DNA of 64,000 nucleotides from Prauserella_A sp040635515 (GTDB lineage: Bacteria; Actinomycetota; Actinomycetes; Mycobacteriales; Pseudonocardiaceae): the NCBI GenBank assembly GCA_040635515.1, contig JBEYHY010000006.1, forward strand, positions 186,001 to 250,000. The letters are read 5' to 3'. The position numbers and the translations under genes are program-made. Under the pieces are notes generated by a model. The model saw only the letters and a list, made by a program, of their open reading frames with translations, was not told the DNA's origin and ran no database searches. Positions 41,548-49,516 of this stretch are shown here, piece after piece (position 1 is the stretch's first letter; each line of letters starts with the position of its first letter).

Positions 41548-41763
41548 CTACCCGACGTCGAAGTACGCGTTGTCCAAGTAGTCGTGAACGGCCTTCTCCG
41601 GCACCCTGAACGACTTGCCGACGCGGACCGCCGGAAGTTCGCCGGAATGCACGAGCCGGTAGACGGTCATCTTGGAGACCCGCATCAACGAGGCCACCTC
41701 GGCGACGGTCAGAAACTGAACCTGCCGGGGGCCCGGCACATCGTCTTTCCTGTTCGGAAGCAT
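41548..41763 (-). CDS. Excisionase-family helix-turn-helix protein (Rv0500A-like)
   Basis: The 71-residue protein is a MerR/excisionase-type winged helix: VQFLTVAEVASLMRVSKMTVYR, LVHSGELPAVRVGKSFRVPE, then KAVHDYLDNAYFD. It is the actinobacterial chromosomal type near proC (Rv0500A), not a phage excisionase. Its DNA targets are unknown. ATG 41763 is preferred, with GGTGA just upstream; the frame stays open further. It is followed after 106 bp by the bS22 gene on the same strand. Confidence 0.88.
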   Translation of the reverse strand: MLPNRKDDVPGPRQVQFLTVAEVASLMRVSKMTVYRLVHSGELPAVRVGKSFRVPEKAVHDYLDNAYFDVG

Positions 41764-41919
41764 GGTTTCACCGTGTCCCTTGCCGCGTATCGTGCCGCCC
41801 GGCTTCCCCACCGGGCGGTACAAACACGCACGTGCTGACACCGAGGGTAGCGGGACACGTGGGACTCATGCGACGGCCACCAAGGCGAATGACCTCTGCC
41901 GGACGAATTTCCGGCGGTA

Positions 41920-42732
41920 TCAGTCCTGCTCGTGGGCCTTGCCGAGTTGTACCGAACGATCCCTTGCCGCTTCGATGGCCGCGAGCAATGCCGCTCGTAC
42001 ACCGTGCTTTTCGAGCTCCCTGATCGCGTTTATCGTCGTGCCCGCCGGAGAGGTGACATTCTCCCGCAGGATCACCGGATGCTCGGTACCCTCAGCCAAC
42101 ATCTTCGCGGCACCGACGGCCGACTGCACGATGAGCTGTTCGGCGACCGCACGAGGGAGTCCGAGCAGGATACCGGCGTCAATCATGGCTTCGACCAGGA
42201 AAAAGAAGTACGCGGGACCGGAACCGGACAGCGCCGTGACGGCGTCCTGCTGCGTTTCGGGCACCTCGACGACCCTGCCGACACACGCCAGCATCTCCTC
42301 GACGACCTTGAGGTGCTCCGCGGTGGCGTGCTTGCCGGGCGAAATGGCGCTCATCGCCTCGTTGACGACCATCGGGGTGTTGGGCATAACCCTGACCACC
42401 GGCGTCCCCTCGGGCAGCCTGCGCTCGTAGAGGGCCGTCGGAAGACCCGCGCACAGCGACACCACGAGCGAACCGGGCCCGACCAGCGGTGCGAGTTCGT
42501 CCAGCACCGGCTCGATGTCCTGCGGCTTCACGGCCACCACCAGCACGTCGGCGCTCTCGGCTGCCTCGGCGACCTCGACCGCCCTGACGCCGTAACGCCC
42601 GGTCAGCTCGGCCGAGCGCTCGGGATGCCGCTCGGTGAACAACAACTCCCCCGCGTCGCGGCCACCCTGCAGCAGACCCGACAGCAGTGCCTCACCGATC
42701 TTTCCGGCGCCAAGTACGGCGATAGTTCCCAT
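41920..42732 (-). CDS. proC: Pyrroline-5-carboxylate reductase (ProC)
   Basis: ProC performs the last step of proline synthesis with NAD(P)H. The 270-residue protein has the N-terminal dinucleotide motif IAVLGAGKIGEALLSGLL (G8-G13), VVAVKPQDI, RVMPNTPMVV and the C-terminal LSGSGPAYFFFLVEA and VTSPAGTTINAI motifs of the catalytic site. ATG 42732 follows TAACCT by 6 nt, so the message is probably leaderless. It has the mycobacterial Rv0500 position. Confidence 0.96.
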   Translation of the reverse strand: MGTIAVLGAGKIGEALLSGLLQGGRDAGELLFTERHPERSAELTGRYGVRAVEVAEAAESADVLVVAVKPQDIEPVLDELAPLVGPGSLVVSLCAGLPTALYERRLPEGTPVVRVMPNTPMVVNEAMSAISPGKHATAEHLKVVEEMLACVGRVVEVPETQQDAVTALSGSGPAYFFFLVEAMIDAGILLGLPRAVAEQLIVQSAVGAAKMLAEGTEHPVILRENVTSPAGTTINAIRELEKHGVRAALLAAIEAARDRSVQLGKAHEQD

Positions 42733-42738
42733 ACCCCG

Positions 42739-42744
42739 AGGTTA
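42739..42744 (-). promoter_or_regulatory. Putative -10 element, leaderless start of proC
   Basis: TAACCT on the minus strand is followed by 6 nt (CGGGGT) and ATG 42732. Confidence 0.55.
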
Positions 42745-42766
42745 TGCGCGCGGAAGTTCGCGGGAT

Positions 42767-43591
42767 TCACGGCCCCGAGGCCAGCGCGAGCTGGCGCGCC
42801 TGGCACACGATCCGGCCCTGCGCGTCGATCACCGTGGAGTCGGAATCGAACCACGCCTCCTGGATCGACCTGCAATCGACGGCGACCCTGAGCCAGCCGG
42901 GCGACGGCCTCGCCCGCACGAGGGCGGTGAGCTGCGCGGTCGGAACCCAGCCGAACCGGCCGAGGTTGAAAACGACGGGAGGGTTGATGTCGGCGGTCAG
43001 CAAAGCGAAGAAGGGGTCGGGCTCGCCGTCCCTCGGCCTCGCCCACAATCGCAGCCGAGGCGGATCGCCCGTCCTTCCGGCAAGAAAGCCCGCCGTCGCG
43101 GGATCGATCCGCACGTCACAGCCCTTGACGAGGTTGAAAGCCCCCTCGGCCGACTCGGCGGAGAGCGTGATCGAGCCGACGGGCGGCTCCGCGGGCATCT
43201 GCGGCGCGTCGTTCCACACCGGCCGCCTGACCGGGAGCCTGCCCGCGGTGACCCTCGCCTCGACGCAACTCCGCCCTCGCTGTTCGAGTACGACGGCGAC
43301 GACCGTCGCCCTGCGGCCGATCTTGCGGATGTCGGTACGCAGCAAGACCGGACCGATCGCGGGAGGACGCAGAAACTCCGCGCTCACGGCCATCGGGTCG
43401 ACGGGCGGCTCGCCACGTTCGACGAGCGCGTTGATGCCTGCCTTCGCGAGCAGGGCCATGAGGAAGCCGCCGTGCGGATGCCCGCCGATCGACCACTCGT
43501 AGCGAAGGTCGGCCGTGAACGTGCCGTCGCCGAGCGAGCGCACCGAACAGGCCATCCCGAACGAGGTCGGTTCGAAGTCAAGAGTGCTCAC
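42767..43591 (-). CDS. Thioesterase family protein (double hot-dog, TesB/Rv0499-like region)
   Basis: The 274-residue protein has two hot-dog-like halves. The first contains YEWSIGGHPHGGFLMALLAKAG and AEFLRPPAIGPV, typical of acyl-CoA thioesterases; the second contains LWARPRDGEPDPFFALLTADINPP and WLRVAVDCRSIQEAWFDSD. It probably hydrolyses an acyl-CoA, substrate unknown. GTG 43591 gives the usual N-terminus (STLDFEPTSFG). Upstream is a 433-bp gap without a convincing gene, although an unlikely open frame ends with a GTGA overlap at this start. Confidence 0.82.
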   Translation of the reverse strand: MSTLDFEPTSFGMACSVRSLGDGTFTADLRYEWSIGGHPHGGFLMALLAKAGINALVERGEPPVDPMAVSAEFLRPPAIGPVLLRTDIRKIGRRATVVAVVLEQRGRSCVEARVTAGRLPVRRPVWNDAPQMPAEPPVGSITLSAESAEGAFNLVKGCDVRIDPATAGFLAGRTGDPPRLRLWARPRDGEPDPFFALLTADINPPVVFNLGRFGWVPTAQLTALVRARPSPGWLRVAVDCRSIQEAWFDSDSTVIDAQGRIVCQARQLALASGP

Positions 43592-44024
43592 GAACGGCTG
43601 ACCCGTGCTCGAAGGGGAAACACCGCCCTGGCCTGCCGTCCGGCCTGCCTCCACCTCACATACCCGTGCACGGTCTCCCCTTCCGCAGCAGGCCGGCACT
43701 GTGGGTCAGGCCGGTCCCCGTACAGCTTCCGGTACTCGTACTCATCTCGCTGAGTTGCGACGGCCCCCCTTGCCGTCGCGGTTGTGTCGCACCGGACGTC
43801 GGCCTGCCCGCGTGTGGAAAGAGTGCCGAACGGCCCCCGATACACGCGCGGGACACCGCGAAGCCGGGTTCGTGCGGTGGTGGCACGGCGCCGGGCCAGC
43901 TCACCGCGCGCGGCGGCGAGAACCAGCGAACGCAACGGATCCACGTGGAAAACCATACGTGTGACCGGGCGGAAACCCATGCCTGCCCAGGGTGAAAGTT
44001 GATCTTCCTGGTGTGAACGACACG
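43592..44024. other. 433-bp intergenic region without a convincing gene
   Basis: No frame here shows the very high third-position GC of the neighbouring genes. A minus-strand frame open from about 43983 to 43588 ends in a 4-bp overlap with the thioesterase start, but its third-position GC is only about 70 per cent by eye, so I treat it as non-coding. A perfect hairpin with 8-bp arms GCGACGGC/GCCGTCGC and a 7-nt loop lies at 43757-43779 and may end transcription from the sugar-phosphate isomerase gene. Confidence 0.5.
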
Positions 44025-44819
44025 TTATTGCCCCAGGTGCAGGCGGGTGAACAGCAGCGCCTCGGCGAGATCTTTCATCCTGCGGTCGAGATTGCGCGCG
44101 CTTCGCGTGTTGACTTCGAGCACGACCTGTCCCGCGAAGCCCCTTCCGGCAAGAGTCTCCAGCAGTTCCGCGCACGGCTGGCCGCCTCTGCCCGGCACGA
44201 GGTGCTCGTCCTTCGGGATTCCCGTCCCGTCGGCGAGATGTACGTGCCGCAGCCCCTCGCCCATCCGGTCCGCGAGCGCGAGCGCGTCCATGTCGGCGGC
44301 AGCCGTGTGCGAGAGGTCGAGCGTGTAGTTGGAGTAGCCGACGTCGGTGGGGTCGATCGAGGGCCGGAACGCCGAGACCCTGCTTCCCTTCCTGCCCGGC
44401 GACCTGACCTTGAACATGTTCTCGACCGCGATGGCGACGCCGCTGCTGTCCTCAAGTTCGGCGACCAGGTCGGCGAAGTAATCGCCGTATCTTCGCTGCC
44501 AGCGAAAAGGCGGGTGCACGACGACCGTCCGGGCCTCCAGTTCCATCGCGGCCTCTACGGAGCGGCGGAGTCTGACGACGGGGTCCGGCGACCACACGCG
44601 CTGGGTGATGAGCAACGACGGCGAGTGGACCGACAACACCGGCGTACCGGTGTTCCTGCTGTGCCTGCGCAACGCCGCGACGTCCTGACTGCCGGGGTCG
44701 GTCCACACCATGACCTCGACGCCGTCGTAGCCGAGTGCGGCGGCGACCTCGAAGCCGGAAGCGGCGCGCATGGGCCACACCGATGCCGTTGAAAGCCCGA
44801 CGGGAATGGTGTGGCCCAC
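44025..44819 (-). CDS. Sugar phosphate isomerase/epimerase-like TIM-barrel protein (Rv0498-like)
   Basis: The 264-residue protein belongs to the AP-endonuclease-2/xylose isomerase-like TIM-barrel group. It begins IPVGLSTASVWP, has GYDGVEVMVWTDP, VLSVHSPSLLITQ, a metal-ligand glutamate in IAVENMFK, LDLSHTAAADMD (histidine ligand), HVHLADGTG and VLEVNTRSA. It corresponds to M. tuberculosis Rv0498. No substrate is known. GTG 44819 is 3 bp after the stop of the large disordered membrane protein, so the two are cotranscribed. Confidence 0.87.
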   Translation of the reverse strand: MGHTIPVGLSTASVWPMRAASGFEVAAALGYDGVEVMVWTDPGSQDVAALRRHSRNTGTPVLSVHSPSLLITQRVWSPDPVVRLRRSVEAAMELEARTVVVHPPFRWQRRYGDYFADLVAELEDSSGVAIAVENMFKVRSPGRKGSRVSAFRPSIDPTDVGYSNYTLDLSHTAAADMDALALADRMGEGLRHVHLADGTGIPKDEHLVPGRGGQPCAELLETLAGRGFAGQVVLEVNTRSARNLDRRMKDLAEALLFTRLHLGQ

Positions 44820-44822
44820 GCG

Positions 44823-46385
44823 CTACCTGGAGACGAGCAGCAAAGCGGCGGGTGAGACCGTGACGACGAGGCCGACGAGCAGGGCGAGCACCGTGGTCTG
44901 CAGATCCTCGGCCCTGCGGACCTTCCGCACGATCCAGACGAGACCGATGGTCACGACGAGCGCTGCGGCCAGTGCGGCCGCGGGCAGCTGGCCCCACAGC
45001 CAGTTGAACCCGAGCCAGACACCGGCACCACCGGCGACGCCCGCGGCGAGCTGACCGGCGAGCGCCATCCACTGCTTGGCAGGGGAACCGGCTTCCTCGT
45101 CCTCTTCGTCGTCATCGACGGCATCCATGGCGCTGATCGCGCTGTCGGGGCCGCCCGCGTCATCGGGGTCCTCGGCGTCATCGGCATCAACACCGTCTTC
45201 GGTGTGCGTGCGCCGCGGGCCGCGCTCGTACTCGTCGTCGTATTCGCGGTCGTAGTCCTGGTCGTACCCCTCGGCGTCTTCCGCGTAGCCGGAGTCGTAA
45301 CCGTCGGCGTAGTCGTAGGAATCGGCGTAGGGGTCGTCGTACGGATCGGCGTAGGGACCGGCCTGGCCCTGATGGCCCTCCGCGAGCGGGTCGTCGTCGA
45401 GCACTCCGCTGCGGAACGGGTGCCGCGTCGGCTCGTCGTCGCTGAAGTCGGGAGTGAAGAACCCGGTCGGCGGGCCCTCGTCGACGGCGTCGTCGGTGAG
45501 CTGCCCCTGCTGCGCGGGCATCGGAGGTTCCACCGGCACCGGCGGCGTGACCTGAGTGTCCTCAAGCTGCGCGTTCTGCCTGCGCTTGCGCCAGCCCGCG
45601 AGCCCCGCCGGTGGTTCGTCGGCAGGCAGCCGCGCGGGCGGGCCCTCGCCTGCTTGCCCCGCGTCGGTCTCGCCGACGGCGGGGAACTGCTCGGTGTGCG
45701 GTTCGGGCGGTGGCGGCGGCGCGCCGCGGCCTCCCCTTCGCAACCGGGGGGGCAGCGGGAAACCGCGCTGTCTCGCGGGTGGTGGTGGCTCCGGCGCGGG
45801 AGGAGCTTCGGCACCGTCGAGGCGCGCGGACAGTGTGCCTTCGGCGGGACCGTGTTCCTGCGGCGGCGGAGCGCCATGCCCCGCGGGCGGTGGACCGGGA
45901 TTGACCGGCACTGCGGGATTTACGGGAGCGACCCTGCGTGTGGCTCCGCCACGGTCGAATGCCTCGGGACCGGGAGGCGGGGGCCCCACCGGACCGTGAA
46001 CACCCGTGCCACCACCGTTGGCCTGCCGAGGAGGCGGACCCTGCCTGCCGTGGTCCTCGGCGCCGGGAACCTGGAACGTGCCGGTCCCCCTCGGCGGCTG
46101 GGGCATCCCTCGCGGCGGGCGAGGCTCGTGGCCTGGCCCCTGCGGACCGGGCGGAGGAGGTGGAGCGACGGGCGGATGCTGCCCGGTCGGCGGGCCTTCC
46201 GCCCGCACCCTGTCGATGATGGCCTGCGGCGCGGTGTCACTGATGCTGGGCTGGAAACCGCCCTCGTCCTCGTCGGCAGCGCGACGCCGCCGGCGGCGCG
46301 GAGCGCCGTCGACCTGTCCGCCGTGTTCGGCAAGTAGCTCGGCCACCGTCTTCTGGGGCCGACCGCCGTCGCTGTCTTCAGTCAT
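44823..46385 (-). CDS. Large disordered membrane protein (Rv0497-like C-terminus)
   Basis: The 520-residue product has a conserved N-terminal motif (TVAELLAEHGGQ, then a run of arginines), about 300 residues rich in Pro/Gly, an acidic Tyr/Asp region (DPYADPYDDPYAD and onwards to DDEYER), and a C-terminal domain with two or three membrane helices (about 430-520). M. tuberculosis Rv0497 has the same N- and C-terminal parts but is much shorter, so the middle is a lineage-specific expansion. Function is unknown. ATG 46385 is chosen; GTG 46394 is also in frame. It follows ppx by 52 bp. Confidence 0.8.
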   Translation of the reverse strand: MTEDSDGGRPQKTVAELLAEHGGQVDGAPRRRRRRAADEDEGGFQPSISDTAPQAIIDRVRAEGPPTGQHPPVAPPPPPGPQGPGHEPRPPRGMPQPPRGTGTFQVPGAEDHGRQGPPPRQANGGGTGVHGPVGPPPPGPEAFDRGGATRRVAPVNPAVPVNPGPPPAGHGAPPPQEHGPAEGTLSARLDGAEAPPAPEPPPPARQRGFPLPPRLRRGGRGAPPPPPEPHTEQFPAVGETDAGQAGEGPPARLPADEPPAGLAGWRKRRQNAQLEDTQVTPPVPVEPPMPAQQGQLTDDAVDEGPPTGFFTPDFSDDEPTRHPFRSGVLDDDPLAEGHQGQAGPYADPYDDPYADSYDYADGYDSGYAEDAEGYDQDYDREYDDEYERGPRRTHTEDGVDADDAEDPDDAGGPDSAISAMDAVDDDEEDEEAGSPAKQWMALAGQLAAGVAGGAGVWLGFNWLWGQLPAAALAAALVVTIGLVWIVRKVRRAEDLQTTVLALLVGLVVTVSPAALLLVSR

Positions 46386-46437
46386 CCTTTCCACCGTGCC
46401 CGTCGCGCGTTGTCCGCGTCTAGTGTGAACCCAGGCG

Positions 46438-47409
46438 TCATCCTTGCCGCCCCTGGCCGGTCAACAATGCAGTCTGGTCGGTGCCGTTCGAATGGTCCAG
46501 GCGCCGCAGAATCACGCCTTCCCGAAGTGCCCACGGGCAAATCTCCAGCACCTCCAGTGACAACGCTCGCATGGTGGCTTCCGCCACCAGCGCTCCGGCG
46601 ACGAGCTGATGCGCGCGGCCCGCACTCACGCCCTCCAGTTGGGCGAGATCGGCCGAGGGCATCCGTGAGATGAACTTGATCAGCTGGCGCAGCGCGGTGT
46701 CGGTGAGCACCCTGCGCGCGCTCGGGCCCGCCGCCGACGGCGCCGCACCGGTGAGCCTCGCCAGCGAGCGGAAGGTCTTCGACGTCGCCACGACCCGGTC
46801 CGGCTCCCCGAGTTTCCTTACCTTCCTCGCGAGGTCGGCGACCTGCTCTTCGAGCCATTCCTGTGTCGTCTCCAGTTCGGGCCTCGTCGGCGGGTCCTTG
46901 GTGAACCGGGTACGGGTCAGCCTGCCCGCACCGAGTGGGACCGACTCCGCGAGGGCGGGCTCCTCGTCGATGCCCATGGCAACCTCCAACGAGCCACCGC
47001 CGATGTCGAGCACGAGAAGCTTGCCCGACGACCAGCCGAACCAGCGCCGGACCGCGAGAAACGTGAGCCTCGCCTCTTCGACACCGGTGAGCACCCGCAA
47101 CTCGACCCCGGTCTGCTCGGTCACTTTGCGTAGTACCTTGCCGACGTTCCTGGCTTCGCGAACGGCCGAGGTACCGAAGGCCATAAGTTCTTCACAACCG
47201 AGACGGTGCGCGGATTCCTTCGCGGTCTCGACGGCTCTCGCGAGATCCTGAACGCCCTCTTTGCCGAGGTCACCGTTCTTGTTGATCTTCTCGGCGAGCC
47301 GCAGCACCGACTTCTCCGAATGCATCGGGGTCGGGTGGGCACCACGATGAGCATCCACCACCAGCAGGTGGACCGTGTTCGACCCGACGTCGAGTACCCC
47401 TAGGCGCAC
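46438..47409 (-). CDS. Exopolyphosphatase/guanosine pentaphosphatase family protein (Ppx1-like)
   Basis: The 323-residue actin-fold phosphatase begins RLGVLDVGSNTVHLLVVDAH (phosphate-1 motif), has FGTSAVREARN, VLDIGGGSLEVAMG (phosphate-2 motif) and a C-terminal AGALVAEATMRAL helix. It lacks the large C-terminal domains of E. coli Ppx, as expected of actinobacterial Ppx1 (Rv0496), an exopolyphosphatase acting on short-chain polyphosphate. Adjacent to RegX3-SenX3, it fits a phosphate-response neighbourhood. The start is GTG 47409, with TACCGT 8 nt upstream. Confidence 0.9.
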   Translation of the reverse strand: MRLGVLDVGSNTVHLLVVDAHRGAHPTPMHSEKSVLRLAEKINKNGDLGKEGVQDLARAVETAKESAHRLGCEELMAFGTSAVREARNVGKVLRKVTEQTGVELRVLTGVEEARLTFLAVRRWFGWSSGKLLVLDIGGGSLEVAMGIDEEPALAESVPLGAGRLTRTRFTKDPPTRPELETTQEWLEEQVADLARKVRKLGEPDRVVATSKTFRSLARLTGAAPSAAGPSARRVLTDTALRQLIKFISRMPSADLAQLEGVSAGRAHQLVAGALVAEATMRALSLEVLEICPWALREGVILRRLDHSNGTDQTALLTGQGRQG

Positions 47410-47436
47410 GAAACCCTACGGTACCTGGCCGTCGGT

Positions 47437-48126
47437 TCAGCTTTCGAACTTATAGCCCAGGCCACGCACGGTAACCAGATGCCGGGGCGACCCTGGGTCG
47501 GGTTCGATCTTGGAGCGCAGCCGTTTGACGTGCACATCCAGGGTTTTCGTGTCCCCTACGTAGTCGGCGCCCCACACTCGGTCGATGAGCTGTCCACGAG
47601 TCAGCACCCTGCCGACATTGCGCAGCAGGTATTCGAGAAGGTCGAACTCCTTGAGCGGCAGCGAGACGTCGGCGCCGCCGACGGTGACGACGTGCCGCTC
47701 GACATCCATCCGCACCGGGCCCGCCGCGAGCACGAGGGGCGTCAACTCGCCTTCCGTGCCGGGTTCACCGCCCCTCCTGAGCACCGCCCTGACCCTCGCG
47801 ATGAGTTCCCTAGCCGAGTAGGGCTTGGTCACGTAGTCGTCGGCACCCAGTTCGAGCCCGACGACCTTGTCGATTTCGCTGTCCCTCGCGGTGACCATGA
47901 TCACGGGCACTGCCGAGCGCTGGCGAAGCTGCTTGCACACGTCGGTGCCGCTCATCCCCGGCAGCATGAGATCGAGCAGCACGATGTCGGCACCATTGCG
48001 ATCGAACTCGTCAAGTGCCTGCTGGCCGTCGGTCGCGACGGCAGCCGTGAAACCCTCCTTTCGCAGCAGGAAGGCGAGCGGGTCGGCGAACGACTCCTCG
48101 TCCTCGACAATCAGCACCCTTGTCAC
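47437..48126 (-). CDS. regX3: Response regulator RegX3 (phosphate-responsive OmpR/PhoB family)
   Basis: The 229-residue protein has a receiver domain (1-120) with the phosphorylated aspartate D52 in VLLDLMLPGMSG and K102 in DDYVTKPYSA, and a winged-helix effector domain ending TVRGLGYKFES. RegX3/PhoP activates the Pho regulon when phosphate is low. GTG 48126 overlaps the senX3 stop by 4 bp and is preceded by AGGAGGAAC. The kinase gene comes first, as in mycobacteria. Confidence 0.95.
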   Translation of the reverse strand: MTRVLIVEDEESFADPLAFLLRKEGFTAAVATDGQQALDEFDRNGADIVLLDLMLPGMSGTDVCKQLRQRSAVPVIMVTARDSEIDKVVGLELGADDYVTKPYSARELIARVRAVLRRGGEPGTEGELTPLVLAAGPVRMDVERHVVTVGGADVSLPLKEFDLLEYLLRNVGRVLTRGQLIDRVWGADYVGDTKTLDVHVKRLRSKIEPDPGSPRHLVTVRGLGYKFES

Positions 48127-49352
48127 GGTGTTCCTCCTGGTTCGGGGCCTTGACTTTCGGCCGCCGTCTTGCCGGGGGTACCCGGCCTGGACTGCTTGGT
48201 GACGATCACCCTGGACTCCGGGGGGATCGCCCCGTTGCCCGCCGCGGTGTGGGCCGGGATGCGCAACGTGAAGGTGGAGCCGACCCCCTGACTGCTCCAC
48301 AGGCGGACCTCGCCGCCGTGGTTGGCCGCGACGTGCTTGACGATCGCGAGCCCGAGTCCCGTTCCCCCTGTCGCTCTCGATCGCGCCTTGTCGGCGCGGT
48401 AGAAGCGTTCGAAGACCCGCTCCTGCTCGTCTTCCGCGATGCCGATCCCCCTGTCGGTCACGGCGATCTCCACGAAGGAACCGGAGAGCCTTCTGCTGAT
48501 CGAAACGGGACTGCCCTTGTGTGAGTAGGCGACGGCGTTTTCGAGCAGGTTGGAAAGCGCGGTCACGAGCAGCGTCCGGTCGCCCTCCACGAAGAGGCCG
48601 GTGGGAGCGTCGGTGGTCACGGTGATCTCGGCGGATTCGGCGGCGAGCTTCGTGCGGTTGAGCGCTTCGGCGACGACGGCGTCGATGGCGACCTCGGTCA
48701 GTTCTGGCAGCCGCTCCGCGCCCTGCAACCGCGACAGCGCGATCAACTCGGTCACGAGCTTGCCGAGCCTCGTCGACTCGCGGAGGATCTTCTCGCCGAA
48801 TCTCCTGACCTCTTCCGGGTCGTCGACGGCGTCGAGGACGGCTTCCGAAAGCAGGGCGATCCCGCCGACGGGGGTCTTCAGTTCATGGCTCACGTTCGCG
48901 ACGAAGTCGCGCCTCGTCGCCTCAAGCCGGACCGCCTCGGAGTGGTCGACCGCCTCGACGACCGTGAACCCGTCGCCGAGCGGCCTGACCTCTCCGAGCA
49001 CCGCCTCCGGTTTGCGGCCCCTGACTTCCAGCGGCGAAAGGTCTATCTCAAGCGGTTCGCCCGTGGCGACCACATGTTCGGCGGCCTTGCGCGCCCGAAC
49101 ATCGGCCTGATTCGCCTTGACGAGGCCGAGCGATTCCGCGCTCCGGTTGTGCAGCACGAGATCGCCGAACCGGTTGAGCAGAAGGACGCCGTTGTTCGAT
49201 GAGCGGACGAACCGGCCGAGGAGGTCGGCGGCCGTCGGTCCCGTGGGCTTGCCTCCCGGCACTATCGATCCCGCCTTGGCGAGCAGGAACCCGATAGCTC
49301 CTCCGACCACCAACGCGGCGGTGGCCAGCGCGAACGTAGCGGTCGCCGTCAC
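48123..49352 (-). CDS. senX3: Sensor histidine kinase SenX3 (PhoR-like)
   Basis: The 409-residue kinase has one N-terminal membrane helix (about 5-25), a PAS-like sensor domain (about 45-140), the phosphoacceptor H156 in VANVSHELKTPVGG, and ATP-binding motifs NLLENAVAYSHKGS, DRGIGIAEDEQERVFERFYR and TGGTGLGLAIVKHV. It phosphorylates RegX3 in response to phosphate limitation, probably with PhoU/Pst. GTG 49352 is 6 nt downstream of TACCAT, suggesting a leaderless message. A PHO-box-like repeat lies about 95 bp upstream. Confidence 0.95.
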   Translation of the reverse strand: MTATATFALATAALVVGGAIGFLLAKAGSIVPGGKPTGPTAADLLGRFVRSSNNGVLLLNRFGDLVLHNRSAESLGLVKANQADVRARKAAEHVVATGEPLEIDLSPLEVRGRKPEAVLGEVRPLGDGFTVVEAVDHSEAVRLEATRRDFVANVSHELKTPVGGIALLSEAVLDAVDDPEEVRRFGEKILRESTRLGKLVTELIALSRLQGAERLPELTEVAIDAVVAEALNRTKLAAESAEITVTTDAPTGLFVEGDRTLLVTALSNLLENAVAYSHKGSPVSISRRLSGSFVEIAVTDRGIGIAEDEQERVFERFYRADKARSRATGGTGLGLAIVKHVAANHGGEVRLWSSQGVGSTFTLRIPAHTAAGNGAIPPESRVIVTKQSRPGTPGKTAAESQGPEPGGTP

Positions 49353-49358
49353 GGGGGC

Positions 49359-49364
49359 ATGGTA
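49359..49364 (-). promoter_or_regulatory. Putative -10 element, leaderless start of senX3
   Basis: TACCAT on the minus strand is followed by 6 nt and GTG 49352. Confidence 0.5.
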
Positions 49365-49445
49365 AGCACCCCGACAGCCTGTTGGCCTAGTGTTAGCGGC
49401 ATTCTCGTGACGGCCGTGACACCTGCGGGCCACCTGTTGGCCACC

Positions 49446-49467
49446 GGTTCAGCAGCGGTTCACCCAG
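49446..49467 (+). promoter_or_regulatory. PHO-box-like 11-bp direct repeat upstream of senX3-regX3
   Basis: GGTTCAGCAGC and GGTTCACCCAG are adjacent 11-bp repeats sharing GGTTCA. They match the tandem GTTCACC-type units bound by actinobacterial PhoP/RegX3. The site is 94-115 bp upstream of senX3, suggesting autoregulation. Confidence 0.55.
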
Positions 49468-49516
49468 CCGTCTCCTCCTGTCGACCTTGCGGCCGGATTC
49501 CCTCGATCGATCGGGT

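Noticed and set aside
41548..41763. Excisionase-type HTH gene taken as evidence of a prophage or integrated element.
   Set aside because: It is the conserved chromosomal Rv0500A-type gene between proC and bS22; no integrase, att site or phage gene is near.
43666..43995. Plus-strand open frame in the gap upstream of the thioesterase gene.
   Set aside because: No coding bias, no ribosome-binding site and no recognisable domain.
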